Counted from the first letter of the stretch, positions 1 to 14,236 are shown. The stretch: DNA of 64,000 nucleotides from Myxocyprinus asiaticus (GCF_019703515.2 NC_059349.1:19998744-20062743), one strand, 5' to 3'. Numbers and translations: made by a program. The notes: a model not told the origin generated them from the sequence alone.

Positions 1-772
1 ATTAGAATGACTGAAATAATCTCACCTGTAGTAAGTCAGTCTATCTACTGGGCATTTACTACAACCTTTGAATTGTGAAAATAACATTTAGCGGAATTTT
101 GGTGATTTTTTTTTCTAAAATAATTGAATACTGTATTCATACAATTGGACTTATTGTAACAATATCACCTGTAGTAAGTCAGTCTATCGACTGGGAAATT
201 ACTGCAACCTTTGGAATGTCAAAATCATTTTTTTGTGGATTTTAATGATTTTTTTTTTTAATAATTGAATCCTTTATTCATAAACTTATAGCCTATTACA
301 ACCTACATTGATGTTCTGTCTAATTAAAGTTTTGTTGATTGTTAATTCAGTTCCCACACCCTCCTTTCCTGAACTGTTACACTTATATATAATAGGCATA
401 AGTCAGTTAATTGAATGCATGGACACCTCTGATGTTTTAGCGCAGTGGGTGGAATTTTCAGACGGTCCCTTACGTACATCAGGCAATGAAAGAGCACCTG
501 AGAATATAAGATTATGCTGGCTCTATTCTGTAGCAACAACAAACGTTGACTGTTTTAAGTCAAATGTTTTAAGTCAGAATTTAGCTCTTTTATTTTTTTT
601 TATTATGTGGCAGGACCAGTCTTCCATATAAACCCTATTCAAATCTCAGCTCAAACCAAAATACAGAGTGGACAGGAAATGAAGAGAGGGGATTGAAGCA
701 ACAAAAGATAGGGGTGTGAGGTGGCTGACAACAACACAAAATAATATATTAATAAAAAAACAGTGTAAGGGG

Positions 773-809
<37 letters not shown>

Positions 810-914
810 ATTTAGGCTAAAGCCTGATGAAAACAATAAGAAAGGCATCATAATGACGTGGCATGGGAAAGACTCTGACATGCTAAGGAGAGGCAGGGAA
901 AGACAGTTAGTCAC
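1..914 (-). other. Start of the next ptprf intron; no gene seen
   Basis: This is sequence downstream, in transcription, of the Ig1 exon. It is AT-rich, with a long A run at about 778-805. No reading frame resembles the second half of Ig domain 1, so the following exon is outside the window. The first 300 bases hold a tandem duplication listed separately. Confidence 0.6.
22..306. repeat. Two-copy tandem duplication, period about 143 bp
   Basis: The phrase TCACCTGTAGTAAGTCAGTC begins at 22 and again at 165. Both copies continue through CTGGG(C/A)A, ACAACCTTTG / GCAACCTTTG, a T-rich stretch and ATAATTGAAT to a TATTCATA phrase. The copies differ by scattered substitutions and small indels. It may continue left of the window. 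Confidence 0.85.
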
Positions 915-1060
915 CTCAAAGCGCTGGGAGCTAACTTTCTTTCCTTTCTTCATCCATGTGATCCGTGGCTTGGGCTCACCCGCTGCTTGGCACACAAAAG
1001 AAGCCACTCCTCCTGAAATCCCTGTCTGGTCCTCTGGAGATTTGATGAAATTTGGCAAGC
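915..1060 (-). CDS. ptprf: ptprf (LAR) coding exon: first half of immunoglobulin domain 1
   Basis: This exon encodes 48 residues plus two bases of a split codon. LAR is a single-pass neuronal and epithelial receptor phosphatase that binds heparan-sulfate proteoglycans and synaptic organisers through its N-terminal Ig domains. The peptide contains [17 protein letters not shown] (with the first Ig disulfide cysteine), [19 protein letters not shown] and [19 protein letters not shown] and PEDQTG match vertebrate PTPRF better than my recollection of PTPRS or PTPRD at this place. The KKGKK loop is the known heparan-sulfate-binding patch of the family. The acceptor is a pyrimidine-rich tract ending CTCAAG, and the donor is GAG|GTGACT. 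The exon starts in phase 1, matching the end of the signal-peptide exon, and ends in phase 0. The second half of the domain is not in the window. An open frame runs on into intron on both sides but is not coding there. Confidence 0.93.
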
Positions 1061-2600
<1,540 letters not shown>

Positions 2601-2776
2601 TATTTTGAGGTGCTAAAAAATCTTAGTCTTTCTTTATTGTGACTAGATGGCCCAGACACAAAGACTACAAGAGTACAAATTGAATGAAATCCCAGATGCA
2701 GTTTATTGTGCTACTCCAATCCCAAATAATAACAACCAGGGAAAAAAAATAAAATTGGTACATAACACGGGACTTA

Positions 2777-4104
2777 CACTGCCATTCAAAAGTTTGGGGT
2801 CACTTGACTGAAGTGTTTCTCATGATCTTAAAAACCTTCTGATCTGAAGATATATGCTTAAATGTTTGAAATTAGTTTTGTAAACAAAAATATAATTGTG
2901 CCAACAAATTAATTTATTTCATTACAAAATTTATTTTAAAATTATTATTTAAAGAGCACCTATTATGGTTTTTCAAATATTCCCTTTCATGTAGTGTGTT
3001 ATATAGCTGTTTGTGAATGTAAAAAAGTCTGCAAAGTTTCAAAAATCAAAGTGCACGACAAATGGAGTTATTGACACCCAAAAGAAAGAACCGATTCTGA
3101 ACACCTGAAACGAGACATTAGTAATTCCAGACTTACTTCCTGTACTAACCTACGTAATTTGGTAACAAAAAGTCCGCATCAGGTCTGTTTACATGTACAG
3201 GCAGTGCAGGCTGTTAGCCTCTGCTAACAGGCTAACTCACATTATTGTCTACTACATAACTACATATAAACTTACCACTGAGAAACGTCCTGTTCTTGTC
3301 GTGCTTGCGATGGTGGTTCGGGTTGATCTTCCGATGTATCACTATCGGACTCGGGCTCAAATTGGTAAGGTAAAACAGACATTTTTTCAGACGGAGCTGA
3401 AGCTCGGATATGGTAGTGGGCGTTTCCTTTCTGACACGCGCTGTAAGCGGTAGACCAATCATAACAGACTGGGACATCTGACCTATCAGAGCAGAGTAGG
3501 CTCTCTGAAAGGAGGAGTTCAGAATGAATCCTTTAGAACGGATCAATGAAGGAGTCGTTTGAGACACTGAGGAAAACATTTTTAATGCTGCAATTTAAAT
3601 TATGAGCAAATTAAAGTGTTTTTGGCCTTGGATGCATGTAAATCTATTGTATGAGACCTTTAAAACAAAATTAGGCACGTTTAAAAATCATAATAGGTGC
3701 ACTTTATAAAAAAAAAAAAAAAAAAAAAAATTTATTGAAATGGTTGACTTGGACTAATAATAAAGAAAAGCAGCCAATAAGTGCCCAGCATAGATGGGAA
3801 CTCCTTCAATACTGTTTAAAAAGCATCCCAATGTGATACTTCAAGAAGTTGGTTGAGAAAATGCCAAGAGTACATTTCTGCAAAATCTAGGTAAAGCGCT
3901 ACTTTGAAGATGTTAAAATATAACACAATTTTGATTTATTTGGGATTTTTTTAGCCACAACATAATTTCCTGTTCCATTTCTGTTATTCCATAGATTTGA
4001 TGACTTTACTATTATTCTAAAATGAGAAAAAATAAATAAATACATAAATAAATAAAAATAGAATAAAGAATGAGTAAATGACCCCAAACTTTTGAACGGC
4101 AGTG
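2777..4104. mobile_element. Tc1/mariner-type miniature element with a second element inside
   Basis: The ends are inverted repeats: CACTGCCATTCAAAAGTTTG on the left and CAAACTTTTGAACGGCAGTG on the right, differing by one base, each next to a TA (2775-2776 and 4105-4106). That is the Tc1/mariner target duplication. No transposase remains. Internal sequence is interrupted by the inverted-repeat element at 2951-3705, so the miniature element is the older of the two. Confidence 0.88.
2951..3705. mobile_element. Non-autonomous inverted-repeat element nested in the Tc1-type MITE
   Basis: The left end reads AAAGAGCACCTATTATGG and the right end CATAATAGGTGCACTTT, an imperfect inverted repeat of about 17 bases. 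No transposase frame is present; open frames at 3193-3453 and 3232-3579 have no recognisable similarity. I could not define a target duplication because both flanks are AT-rich, so the superfamily is not assigned. Confidence 0.7.
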
Positions 4105-4106
4105 TA

Positions 4107-4881
4107 CATGGGACTACTATTTTTAAATGTCTGCTCTCCCAGTTGTGAAGTCACTGATGGCTGATTCGCTGAGAAAGTGACTCAAATTCAAACCGCTAAC
4201 CTGAGCTCCTGAGTTCAAATGACCTCTTGTCGGGTGATTCATTATAATGGCCCGGTTCAAAAGAGTCATTTGTTCACGATTCATACATCATGGCTCGCAC
4301 TGTGTTTGTTGTTGTGTGCAGCCAGCGAGCTCACATCATCTACAGAAAGGGTGAAAAGCAGCATGAGACTCACTGGCGCTCTAAAGATGTATTCAATAAC
4401 TCACAAGATATCTGACGAAACCGCATATGACAGCACACATCCCGAATGTCACCAGTGGGGACTAGATTTTAAATTATTGTTGCAATCATTTATTTTTGGT
4501 TGCATCTGCAACCATTTAAGTCGCAGACTGGAGTCCTGCAAGGGCTCAGGTAATCTAAAGGCATTAGAAGTTACGACTTAAAAAATTGCTGTGGAAGCTT
4601 ATAAGGGTGAATCTTGCTAGAGTTTTGCAGCATGACGGTTACCACCTAGACACAACCGTCAAGATGGCCACCATGACCCACCAAATCCTTTTATGGAAAC
4701 CTCCAATTATGGAAAACTTTTCGGTTACCGAATACATTAAGCATGGGAAAGAAATACACTTTGAAATAAGGTACTCTATTACACTATTAGTAACTGAAAA
4801 CGTATGCTTTTGCATTATATATGTGCAATATAAAGTCCAGGAGCACTGTTGTTTCAACAACAAAAAATTAGTTGGTGTAAC
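4107..4881. other. Unassigned, probably repeat-derived intron sequence
   Basis: The stretch near 4240-4290 (GGTTCAAAAGAGTCATTTGT, then CACGATTC) looks repeat-derived, but no matching second end was found. Short open frames at 4219-4581 and 4586-4888 have no recognisable protein features. Confidence 0.35.
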
Positions 4882-5797
4882 TTTATAGCCAAAATTTGTA
4901 ATTTCTTCGCAACTAGCACCACCAAACAGAATCGCAACAATAAACATTGTTTACAAGTAGCTTTCCTGAATAATCCCCCGTCTACCGTTGATCGAACAAA
5001 CAGATAATCCCGCCCCAAAGTCACACAATTGGTTGAGTCAATGTAGCTGTGAAGTGTGGTTGAGACACTCAGACAAACAAAAAATAGTTTATGCGGCCAC
5101 AGAGACAAAGTGTTTACAGCTTTCAAGGAAATCAACCTGCGAATACTTCACTTATTGTCAGGGATGTAGACGATTAACCGGAACTAACAATTTGTTCGAC
5201 TTATACTATCGGTTAACAATTAACTGAGAGGTTATTTAAAGAAACAACAGAGAGGTAATTTGATGACTCTATCCAAGGGGCTATAAAATAATGATCATGT
5301 AGGGCATATAATGTACACACAAGGGCGCTGTTAACACGTAAACCACTGTCATCCTCCCAGTCTAAAAGACAAGTGTGAGCTGTTGGACCATTTCATCTGT
5401 GAAGATGACATGTTCCAATGCAAATAGGACTTTTTCAGTAGTAGCATAAGTACAATGCAATACCATAAAAAAAACAAACATCTGCAAGTCTCGACATCTA
5501 AGAGCATATGTTTACAGCCCCGCATTTCACTTATGTTGCACAGGGGAAGGGAGTGCGATGAGTGGTGGGACGTTAGTGTTTTCAGAGCGGGTTTCAGTCG
5601 CCGGGCTTCCCGTTAACCGGTTGCACCATACTGACCTTTGTCATGCGTGTTTGGTCACTTGTTTGATTCATGGCTTATCGGTTAAACAGTTATTAACCTG
5701 GATAGTCTATTAAAAGAATGTGCCAAAATCTACTTATAGTTACATATACGTATAAGAGAACATATTTTAACATCAGAAGTTACACACTTCAGCTTTA
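4882..5797 (+). mobile_element. Non-autonomous element, copy A (sister of 24485-25495)
   Basis: It shares ordered blocks with copy B. The left end TAATTTCTTCGCAACTAGCACCACC compares with TAATTTCTGTGACACTAGCGCCACC in B. A shared ATTGGTTGAGT follows, then a GCCAC(A)AAGACA..GTGTTTACAG block, and ACCGG/AACCGG stretches. The right end GTTACACACTTCAGCTTTA is the inverse of the left end of B (TTAAAGCTGATGTAA). No transposase frame is seen. Confidence 0.65.
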
Positions 5798-8700
5798 GCA
5801 TATATAAAATGTACCAGTTATAAAAATTCACTAATACTATTCACTAATGCCTTCAGACCAGAAACCCAAAAGTATTTAACCTAAATGAATATGAGGACAG
5901 TCCTTAATCATTCACATAAAAAGTCAGAAGTAAACATAAAAACAGGTCTTTTAAAATCACCTTTAACCTTTTCTCAGTTTATCAGCCCCATGATTTTTCA
6001 TAAACGCATACATGAGATGAGGACACAAATCCATTATCACACTGAAACATCTCCAGTGAACCCTGGGACATGCTGAAATAGATCACAGTGCCCTAGCAGG
6101 CGGTCTACGGGGGGAATCTAATCCTCTCTTAGTCAAGGGAGAGATAAATTACAGCAGTGTGGAGACTACATGAGGCAGTACATATGATTCTCTTGGATGG
6201 AACAAACTGAGGGAATACACTGCCACTGCAACAGCATCCTTCCTCCTTTATACTTCGATATTATACTTGGATCTGAGGGGAAGAGCTGAAGAAAACAAAA
6301 TCAATAACTAGTTAACATAACATAGCGCCTACGGGTGGGGAGGTGAAGTACTGACTAGCAGGCAGGGGGTGTTTGTTAAATCATCACTACAGTGTGCCAG
6401 GTGGCAGATGGGGAGGCTCAGGCTGCCCTTGCTCTAGGACATAACCCCCACTGGAACTTTATGAATTCACAAAATGCCATATGATATTAAGTCTTGTTTT
6501 CAAGCTTTATATGAGAAGACGACACCAACTACTGTGAGACTGTTTGTGTTCATGCGCCTCTATAGCTGTATATCAACAGTAAAATCTAAGTCAATGTGCA
6601 CCACAACAGCACCCCTCTGACCCACAGGAGTATTGGTTGGCCTGACAATTAAATTACATTTACGTGTTGGTTTTCCTGGAGAACAGTTGGATTGGCACAG
6701 CAAAACAATGCATACCCTCGTAAAAGCTTTTATCTCTGATATTGCCACACAAGATTGTTACAGCTAAATACTGGTACATTCTTGAGAAAAACTACAGAGA
6801 TTCTCCCTCTGAGAAATATTTTATATCTCAACATTTGGTCTTTCATATTTTATGAGACGTAATTGAGTTCTCAGTGATGTTTCATTTAAGTATCAACTTT
6901 GTCCCAGATGTTTCTCCTAAAATTCCTTTGGAGGAATATCAATAGACACAAATGAGACAATTGTTGACGTAGAGTAAGAGAATAGAGCTATAAAATTAAT
7001 GTGGATAGCATAGCTCAGAACATTTGGTCTTGGAAGAATTTGATGAGGAATGTTTATAAGAGTTTATACTGAAATCTCGGACTTTTGATTTCAGACTTTG
7101 GTATCTTAGCAAATCGAAGAACAGTTTGAGACACTGTTGAGATCTCTTCTTAAACGCTAGAGGAGACAAATGTGAGATTATCGAGGTCTTTTTTTCTAAG
7201 AGAAAAATCTAAGGAAGCAAAATGTGTTTTCCTTTTAACATCATTGGTGTCATGGACAATTAAGATAATAAAGATATCTCATTTATGATTTTTTTTTTTC
7301 TGCAGCCTCGCCGGGAATTTCTCAATATGGATACTTGGATGTGCATGTTTTCTTTGAAGCTTGACATTAGCATCAGTTTGACAGTTTAACATCTGTCATG
7401 ACATTTCTATTAGATGTTATCAGCTTGTTCGGGCTTTTCCCCTTGTTTAAAAGCAAGGATCAGTAGGCATTAAACCAATCTGGGCACATGCTCTGAATTA
7501 AAGTACATATAAACTGCCGAAAGTTTAAGAAGATGAGACACATGAATGGGCCAACAAAGTTCCCGGGGAAAGGCAGATTTTAAAGGATCACTGGGTGCTG
7601 GTGAAAGCACATCCTAAATTAGTACATTTATAGCTTCCCAGAGCACTAATCTGTGTACACATTGCCATCATGCACAGCTATTTCTAGTGATGTGCCAAAC
7701 TACATATTTTTTAAATCAACTAGTTGGTGGGTTTTATCTGAATGAAGAGTCAGGCTTTAGGAAGCCCTGCATAATTAGGCTGGTTTAAGTTTACCTATCA
7801 GATACATTTCTTCAGGACATATGCAATTCAAAATATTTATAAAAAGTGGTTCTTTGATAACTGTAATGGCGGTGCTTTAAAGAAAAATTAATTCATAAAC
7901 TTCTCAGAGAAGGTCTTAGTGTGCTGAAAATCTGTTAGTGTGGTTGTAAGTGTAAGTGTAAGTGTATGTCTAGTGAGGTTTCATTTTTTTCCCCATTATT
8001 TTTTCTTTAGCTTTAATATTTTTTAGCATTATTGCAGTCAAAACAGACTTTTTTTTTTTTTCCAACAACTTTTCCACAATGTGTGGTCAGTGACTGTTCA
8101 TCTTCAAGTTGCTCTTGAAATGTTTGCAGAGCTCAAATCTCGTAGCCGACAGTTTGGCGTTGTGCAGTTGTGCCCTCGACAAGTTTGTGAATTGACAGAG
8201 GAAAGGTTCAGAGCTCAGGGTTACTTGATGCTCAAAGAGATGTTTTTGTGAGCAGAGGTCACAGAGGAGATGAGAGGGACCAGGCCCTGACCTCCCAGGT
8301 GGCTGCGCTGTCGTTCAAGTCCTTTTGTATTAACCAACTCAATAAATCCACAAGCACCAGAACAGGTGGCCTTGGACACCTGTTAACATTTATTTCCTAC
8401 AGTCTACAGTCAAGCTTTAGACAGTGGCATGTGGCCAGTATAAAGGGGGTACAGACATGTGAGCCAAAAATTCCTGGTGAGATCAAAGAACTTCACTTTT
8501 ACTGACGAATTTTACTTGCATCTCCAAGTTGTCCATTCGCAAAATGGGTATTTCAGGAGTATTCCCTGAAGATGACTTGTGCTGCAAAATTCATCAGATT
8601 TTTTTTTAGGAATGTTTTAAGCATTTATATAGCTTTTAAGAAAAAAGCTTTAGAGTGGAAACGACAAATGGACACCAGCAATTAGCAGCCACAGAGACAC

Positions 8701-10048
8701 CCGATCCGAATCAAGTACATGGATCAATACCCAAACCAGAGTGCCAACCATTCATTCTCATTAATAATGGAATAGCGAGTTATCATTTTCACTTGCACGC
8801 TTAGCGGAAATCAGTCCGATGCTATCAGCTGCAGTTGTTTTAGTGGAACTTGTCCATTAACTGGGTTTTAGATATTTTGCAGGATTTGCTTTCAATTAAC
8901 TCTACATCAAGCCAGTCATTTTGCTATATCAGTTCAATATCTCCGGTTTCTTTCATTAGCAAGCATAATTCCCTTGCTAAATCAAACGCATTGGCATCTA
9001 CGTCAAATGCTCATGGCGGTAAGTATGCTTCTAGGCAAAGTGACAAACTGCTGTGAAAGTTGGAAACTTGTAAACAATTTATTTTCACAAGACTTGAGAG
9101 AGTTCAATTGTTAGAGACATAGTGTTCCAAGGGCCACAGAACGATGACAAATAAATGATCTGGTATGTGGGTGAAAAATAAATAAATAAAAATAAATCAA
9201 CACCCACTGGGAATCCCTTCCCTATGTGATCACCATGTAAGGAAGCTGCTGAGTATGCCACTTTCCAGTTTATTTAATTATTTTGTAGAGTGTGGTGAAC
9301 ACAAAGTTATGTACAGTTATGCATTTCCACTCCTCACATTGTGAAGTGCATTTCCATCTAAAACACAAATTATCTGCAGGAGAATTAACTTAAGGTTTGT
9401 GCATTCCCATGACTGGAGCCCTGACTATACCCCCCTTAGAGCTGACAGAAACGAAGATTTAAATAAAGTTCCTCATACTGCTTGAGTGTATGGAACACGG
9501 CCACTGAAAATAATTTACTAAAAGCATTAGCTCAATGTTCCCTCATGCATCTTTGAAAATTTGATGAAATAAAAGCTACCTGTTAATAGAGGTCAGCTCT
9601 ATCATATGACCAGGAGTTTTAGTGGAGGTTTAGCGTTACTTCAGCCTTTAAACCGGTGCCCATTGAGGAGTCTTCAAAGCCATGACTCATTCATTATCTG
9701 TAGTTTCCACTGTCGACGTGATATTGGATCAAAGACAGACTGGCAATCATGAGGGAATATCGTTACTACCTCATTACTCTGCCATCATGATAGAACAATA
9801 GACTTATTCTGTCTAGAAGAGAAAACCTTCCTGGTTAGACAGAGCCATCAATTTTAAAAATATACTGGCGCTAGATGCAAGTGCATTCCAACTGGGTTCT
9901 CAAAGGGATATTGTTATGATGAGCGGACGCATCGAAAGAATGAGAAAAATAGGTTGGTGTCATCTTGGGCCATGCTATTAGCTAGGGTTACAAAAGTATA
10001 TTTTCAACTAGTTGTGGGTTGCCTGAATGACAGTGCGACTAAATCGCC
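5798..10048. other. Long intron stretch with no recognised feature
   Basis: This is about 4.2 kb of ordinary AT-rich sequence. A short TGTAAG-unit repeat lies near 7945-7970. Frames such as 5885-6076, 8248-8505 and 8850-9056 are short and lack splice support or recognisable motifs. It may be largely unique intron sequence. Confidence 0.45.
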
Positions 10049-10270
10049 TTAAAGGGTTAGCTCACACAAATATTCTCTCATCATTTACTCACCCTCATGC
10101 CATCCCAGATGTGTATAACTTACTTTCTTCTGCCGAACACAAACGAAGATTTTTAGAATATCTCAGCTCCATATGACGCAAGTGAATGGTGATCGGACCT
10201 CTGAAGCTCCAAAAAGGAGATAAAGTCAGCATAAAAGTAATTCATAAGACTGCAGTAGTTTAAACCTTAA
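10049..10270 (-). mobile_element. TTAA-end miniature element, truncated copy
   Basis: It begins at TTAA followed by AGGGTTAGCTCACACAAA, then ATCATTTACTCACCCTCATG, CCATCCCAGATGTGTATAA, TCTTCTGCCGAACACAAACG and TGCAGTAGTTTAAACC. The same order, in the opposite orientation, appears at 62641-62868, and parts occur at 51085-51208 and 24110-24166. A TTAA flank suggests piggyBac-type mobilisation. No matching second end is present here. Confidence 0.7.
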
Positions 10271-11330
10271 ACGCATACCTAGCACTAATGTTTAAGTGAT
10301 TGATTTGATTTACATTTGACATTGATAACTGACGTAGCTGAAATTTCAGTTTGAAAATAATGAATCCTGTTCTAGATTTGTCTTGATCTGTTGCATTATC
10401 TCTTTGATTAATGAAAAATAAAACATCAAAATCTATCATAATATATTTTATTATTTTCTAATCGTCTTGAAATTTTTTGAAAATTTGACACTATCTGGGC
10501 ATTTTGTACATCCATTTTTGATAGATATAAGTGCTGGGTCTCTAAAGACCCAAATACAAATGTTTAGGAAAATTACCATGCATTTAAGGGTTATTCAATG
10601 TCTTTTAAAGTGATCCAGTTGGTTTTGGGTGAGAAAAGACCAAAATATAACTCCCTTTTCACTGTACATATTGACAGCAGTATCCTTGGCGATCATGATT
10701 TCAAGCTCCATTACACTTCGATTACACTTGTCTGAGTGAATGTTTTATCATGCAAACAGCTAAAGCACTGCATACTCTCAGCATGCAAAATAAAGCACCA
10801 CCTCAAAACATTTTATGTACAAAATCTAGATATATTATTCGACCTCACTAATTGGCTAGTTAGTTGTTGGACGACTAGTCGACCATTGTGACCCACGCCT
10901 ACTCTTAGTAAAGGGACAAGAGGAATGTTTGCATGAGCGCACGGATAACTCAGCAGAACGGACGGCCACAAGCAGCACAAAGCCAAAAAACTAGATAGAG
11001 AATGAGTTCAGGAAGCTCTGGGTGCACACTAAAGCTTAGGGCAGCCAGGCACTATGAAAGATTAAGGAGCCATGAAATATCACCGGATGGAATTATTTTG
11101 AAAGGTTAACCCAAAGTTATCGCCTGAGACTGTTCCAGAAAATCTCAAGAGTCTGCATACTGCAGGTGCACTGTTACTGTTACCTAAGGGTACAATTATG
11201 ACACAAACATAAATGGTCATAACGGAGGCTACTTTTTATTTGCTATGACCTGCACATGATCCAAGTTAACCTGGCATTTCCCTCAGAGGACTCATATAGT
11301 CGATGGTGAGCTGCAGGACTTTTCCCCTAG
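10271..11330. other. Intron sequence with a hAT-like scrap
   Basis: Near 10885 the phrase ACGACTAGTCGACCATTGTG resembles the CTAGTCGAC-rich ends of the hAT elements at 20045-21450 and 59531-59712 and is probably a fragment. Nothing else is recognised. Confidence 0.4.
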
Positions 11331-11440
11331 GGGACCAGTTTGGCCATTCTCCGTTGACCTCTGTCATCAAAAAGGTGTTTTAGTCCACGGAACTGCCACT
11401 CACTGGCTGTTTTTTGCACCATTTTCTATACGCTCTAGAG

Positions 11441-12192
11441 CAGGGGTCTTTAACAATTTTCGGACCAAGGACCCCTTGGTGGGTAGAGAGATGGAGCTGG
11501 GACCACTGTTACATATTGTATAAAATTTAGTGTTGTGTTTTATGCCTATAAAAACGTGTTTGGTAGGCTACCATACTATTGTATGCACGTACTTTATGAT
11601 GTTTATATTGCAAAGCTTTTTAAATAATCATTAAATAATGTACAGCAGGTGTCTGCAACTTTTCTGACATGAAGTGACATATTTCATTTTCCTTGTTAAT
11701 CACTGTTCCATACCCCCTCCTTAATAAAAAGAAAAAGATAGATAGATAAACAGACAGACCCTTATTTTTATAAGGTTACTAAAATGGAGTCTTCATCTCA
11801 TGTGAGTGATCAATTTTATACATATATTTATAAATTAAATTTCTTTTTTTTTTTTAAACTTTGCTATGAGGAAAATAATGACTAAGTGCACCTTTAATTA
11901 TGTTGATTTGAGAGTCACCGTCTTGTGTGTCTGTGTGGGTGTGGTTTACGAGAAAAACTTTTAGGTTAAAAACTGGTAATTACAAGGGTATTATGTCATA
12001 AGTGTGGTTTATGAGGACATTTCTAGTGTCCCCATAATTCAAATCGCTTAAAAAAAAAAAAAATGTAAAAATGCAGAAAGTTTTTTGTGAGGGTTAGGTT
12101 TAGGGGTAGGGTTAGGGGATATAATCTATAGTTTGTACAGAATAAAAATAATTATGTCTATGGAGTCCTCATAAGGATAGCCGCACCAACGT

Positions 12193-12239
<47 letters not shown>

Positions 12240-12770
12240 GAACATTAAGGACCCTGTATGCCAGCTTGATAATCTCAGTGGTAACTATTTATTTACGCAA
12301 GGCAAGTAGGCTCTTGTTCTGAAAGCAAAACACAACTAATAATAAAAGAAACTGTAGGCTGTCATCTGCTCAACTGCACAATGCGACTAATGCAAAGCAG
12401 ACGCGTTTATTCGCGTGACCCTCTACTGCAGCACTACTGAACCTGATGTGTGTCGCGCTTTAGGCAGCTCGTGATGATCATGGTCATGTGAATGGTTTGT
12501 CCGTGCTGTGTGCTTCTGCTGACTAGCTCAGTTTCGTCACAATTGTTTAGCGTTCCAATGAGCAAGGATTAAAAAGAAAGAGGAAGTTTTGGCATGCAAG
12601 TAAAAGGAACTTCAACATGTCAATGGATTAAAATACACTTATCTCTAGCTATTGCTCGCGTGTGAGTTATTATTACTGTGCCATTAGTGGATTAAACAAT
12701 AAATTGTGGACCATCTGCGGTACTACCGTGGACCCCCTGAGGGTCGCGGACCACCTGATGAAGGCCCCTG
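11441..12770. mobile_element. Non-autonomous hAT element with perfect 8-bp target duplication
   Basis: The left end is CAGGGGTCTTTAACA and the right end, inverted, is CAGGGGCCTTCATCA. CTCTAGAG flanks both sides (11433-11440 and 12771-12778). An 8-bp duplication and CAGGGG ends are typical of hAT elements. The target site is the middle of a Tc1 fossil, and two related Tc1 copies in this window carry the site unoccupied (near 2440 and at 16629-16636). Inside is a block with GTGTCCCCATAATTCAAATC and GGGTTAGGTTTAGGGG leading into (GT)n. No transposase frame is present. Confidence 0.93.
12194..12236. repeat. (GT)n microsatellite
   Basis: About 20 GT units follow CCGCACCAACGTAC, at the end of a repeat block inside the hAT element. 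Confidence 0.95.
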
Positions 12771-13044
12771 CTCTAGAGACTATTGTGCGTGAAAATCCCA
12801 GGAGATCAGCAGTTAAAGAAATACTCAAACCAGCCCGTCTGGCATCAACAATCATGCCACGGTCTAAATCACTGAGATCACATTTTTTCCCATTCTGGTG
12901 GATGATGTGAACATTAGCTGAAGCTCCCTCCAATATCTGCATGATTTTATACACTGCACTGCTGCCACACGACTGGCTGATTAGAGAATCACATTAATAA
13001 GTAGATGTACAGGTGTACCTAATAAAGTGGCCGGTGAGTGTACA

Positions 13045-13387
13045 CGCCCAATGTGTTACGCCCCCCACCATAACACTCGTGGAACTGTTTTTTCAAAAAA
13101 ATTAAAGAATTAATAAGTGCAAGCGATTTACAAAATCCCTTGAAAGCACTCAGTCCAGGATAATCATCGCTGTATGTCCCAATTTATGAGAACAACCCAA
13201 ACAACAGTTGTTCCGACTTAAATAACAATCGAAAACTGATCAAAGTCGGCATACTGTTGCTCCAGAATACTTAAATTATTAGGCATACAAGATTTGGTGA
13301 TATAATAATGCTACAGAAAGCTGAGAACAGTGAAAATAGTGCAGACTATTGTGAAGCTGCAAATGTGAAGTTTAAATATGTATCCAT
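13045..13387. other. Short spacer between Tc1 fossil and LINE
   Basis: It contains a C-rich patch (ACGCCCCCCACCATAAC) and AT-rich sequence. No element ends are visible. Confidence 0.4.
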
Positions 13388-14236
13388 TTCAGAATCAGCT
13401 TTATTGCCAAGTATGCTTACACATACAAGGAATTTGTCTAGTTGACAGGAGCTTCCAGTGCAAAAACAATACAATACAGCAACAAGACAGAGATAATAAT
13501 AAAAAATAATTTACAAAATAAAATAAAGATAGAATAAAACAAACAATTGAATAGAAAATAAAGAATATGTAGAATACACAATAGGACAAATATATATATA
13601 TATATATAATGTACAATATACAAATACAAATCTGTTATATACAGAAGCAAGGGAATGGAATGGCAGAAGAGGTATGGTATGTTGGATAAATGTAAATAGA
13701 CTAAGCTGTGAATTGCACATTAATTATTGCTCAATGGGGCAATTTTAACTGTTCATGAGATGGATAGCCTGAGGAAAGAAACTGTTCCTGTGCCTAACGG
13801 TTCTGGCGCTCAGTGCTCTGTAGCTCCTGCCAGAAGGCAACAGTTCAAAAACGTAGTAGGCAGGGTGAGTGGGGTCCAAAGAGATTTTTCCAGCCTTTTT
13901 CCCTCAATCTGGAAGTGTACAGTTCTTTAAAGGACAGCATGGGGGCAACCAATAATCCTCTCAGCAGTCCGAACGTTCCTTAGTAATCTTCTGATATCCG
14001 ATTTCGTAGCTGCACCAAACCAGACAGTTACTGAACTGCAGAGGACTGACTCGATGACTGCTGAGTAGAACTGTATCAGCAGCACCTTTGGCAGGTTGAA
14101 CTTCCACAACTGGCAAAGGAATTACAACTCTGCTGGGCCTTTTTCACAATGGAGTCAATGTGGGTCTCCCACTTCAGGTCCTGTGAGATGGTAGTGTCAA
14201 GGAACCTGAATAACTCCACTGCTGCCACAGTGCTGT

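Larger units (their letters stand above)
11331..13044 (-). mobile_element. Tc1 fossil (copy 2), split by a hAT insertion
   Basis: Read on the minus strand, the element begins at 13044 with CACTCACCGGCCACTTTATT, the terminal repeat of a widespread fish Tc1 family. A frame then encodes HQNGKKCDLSDLDRGMIVDA, RRAGLSISLTADLLGFSRT, the N-terminal helix-turn-helix of the transposase. It is interrupted at CTCTAGAG (12771-12778) by the hAT element. It resumes at 11432 with CGTATAGAAAATGGTGC and AGTGAGTGGCAGTTCCGTGG, and is lost near 11331. No catalytic region remains. Confidence 0.9.

Noticed and set aside
12040..12120. Telomere-like GGGTTAGG and GGGTTAGGTTTAGGGG phrases
   Set aside because: Only a few imperfect units lie within a known type of repeat block inside the hAT element, so they are not an interstitial telomere.
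13401..13720. Three overlapping minus-strand hydrophobic frames
   Set aside because: They are AT-rich translation of the LINE 3' untranslated tail.
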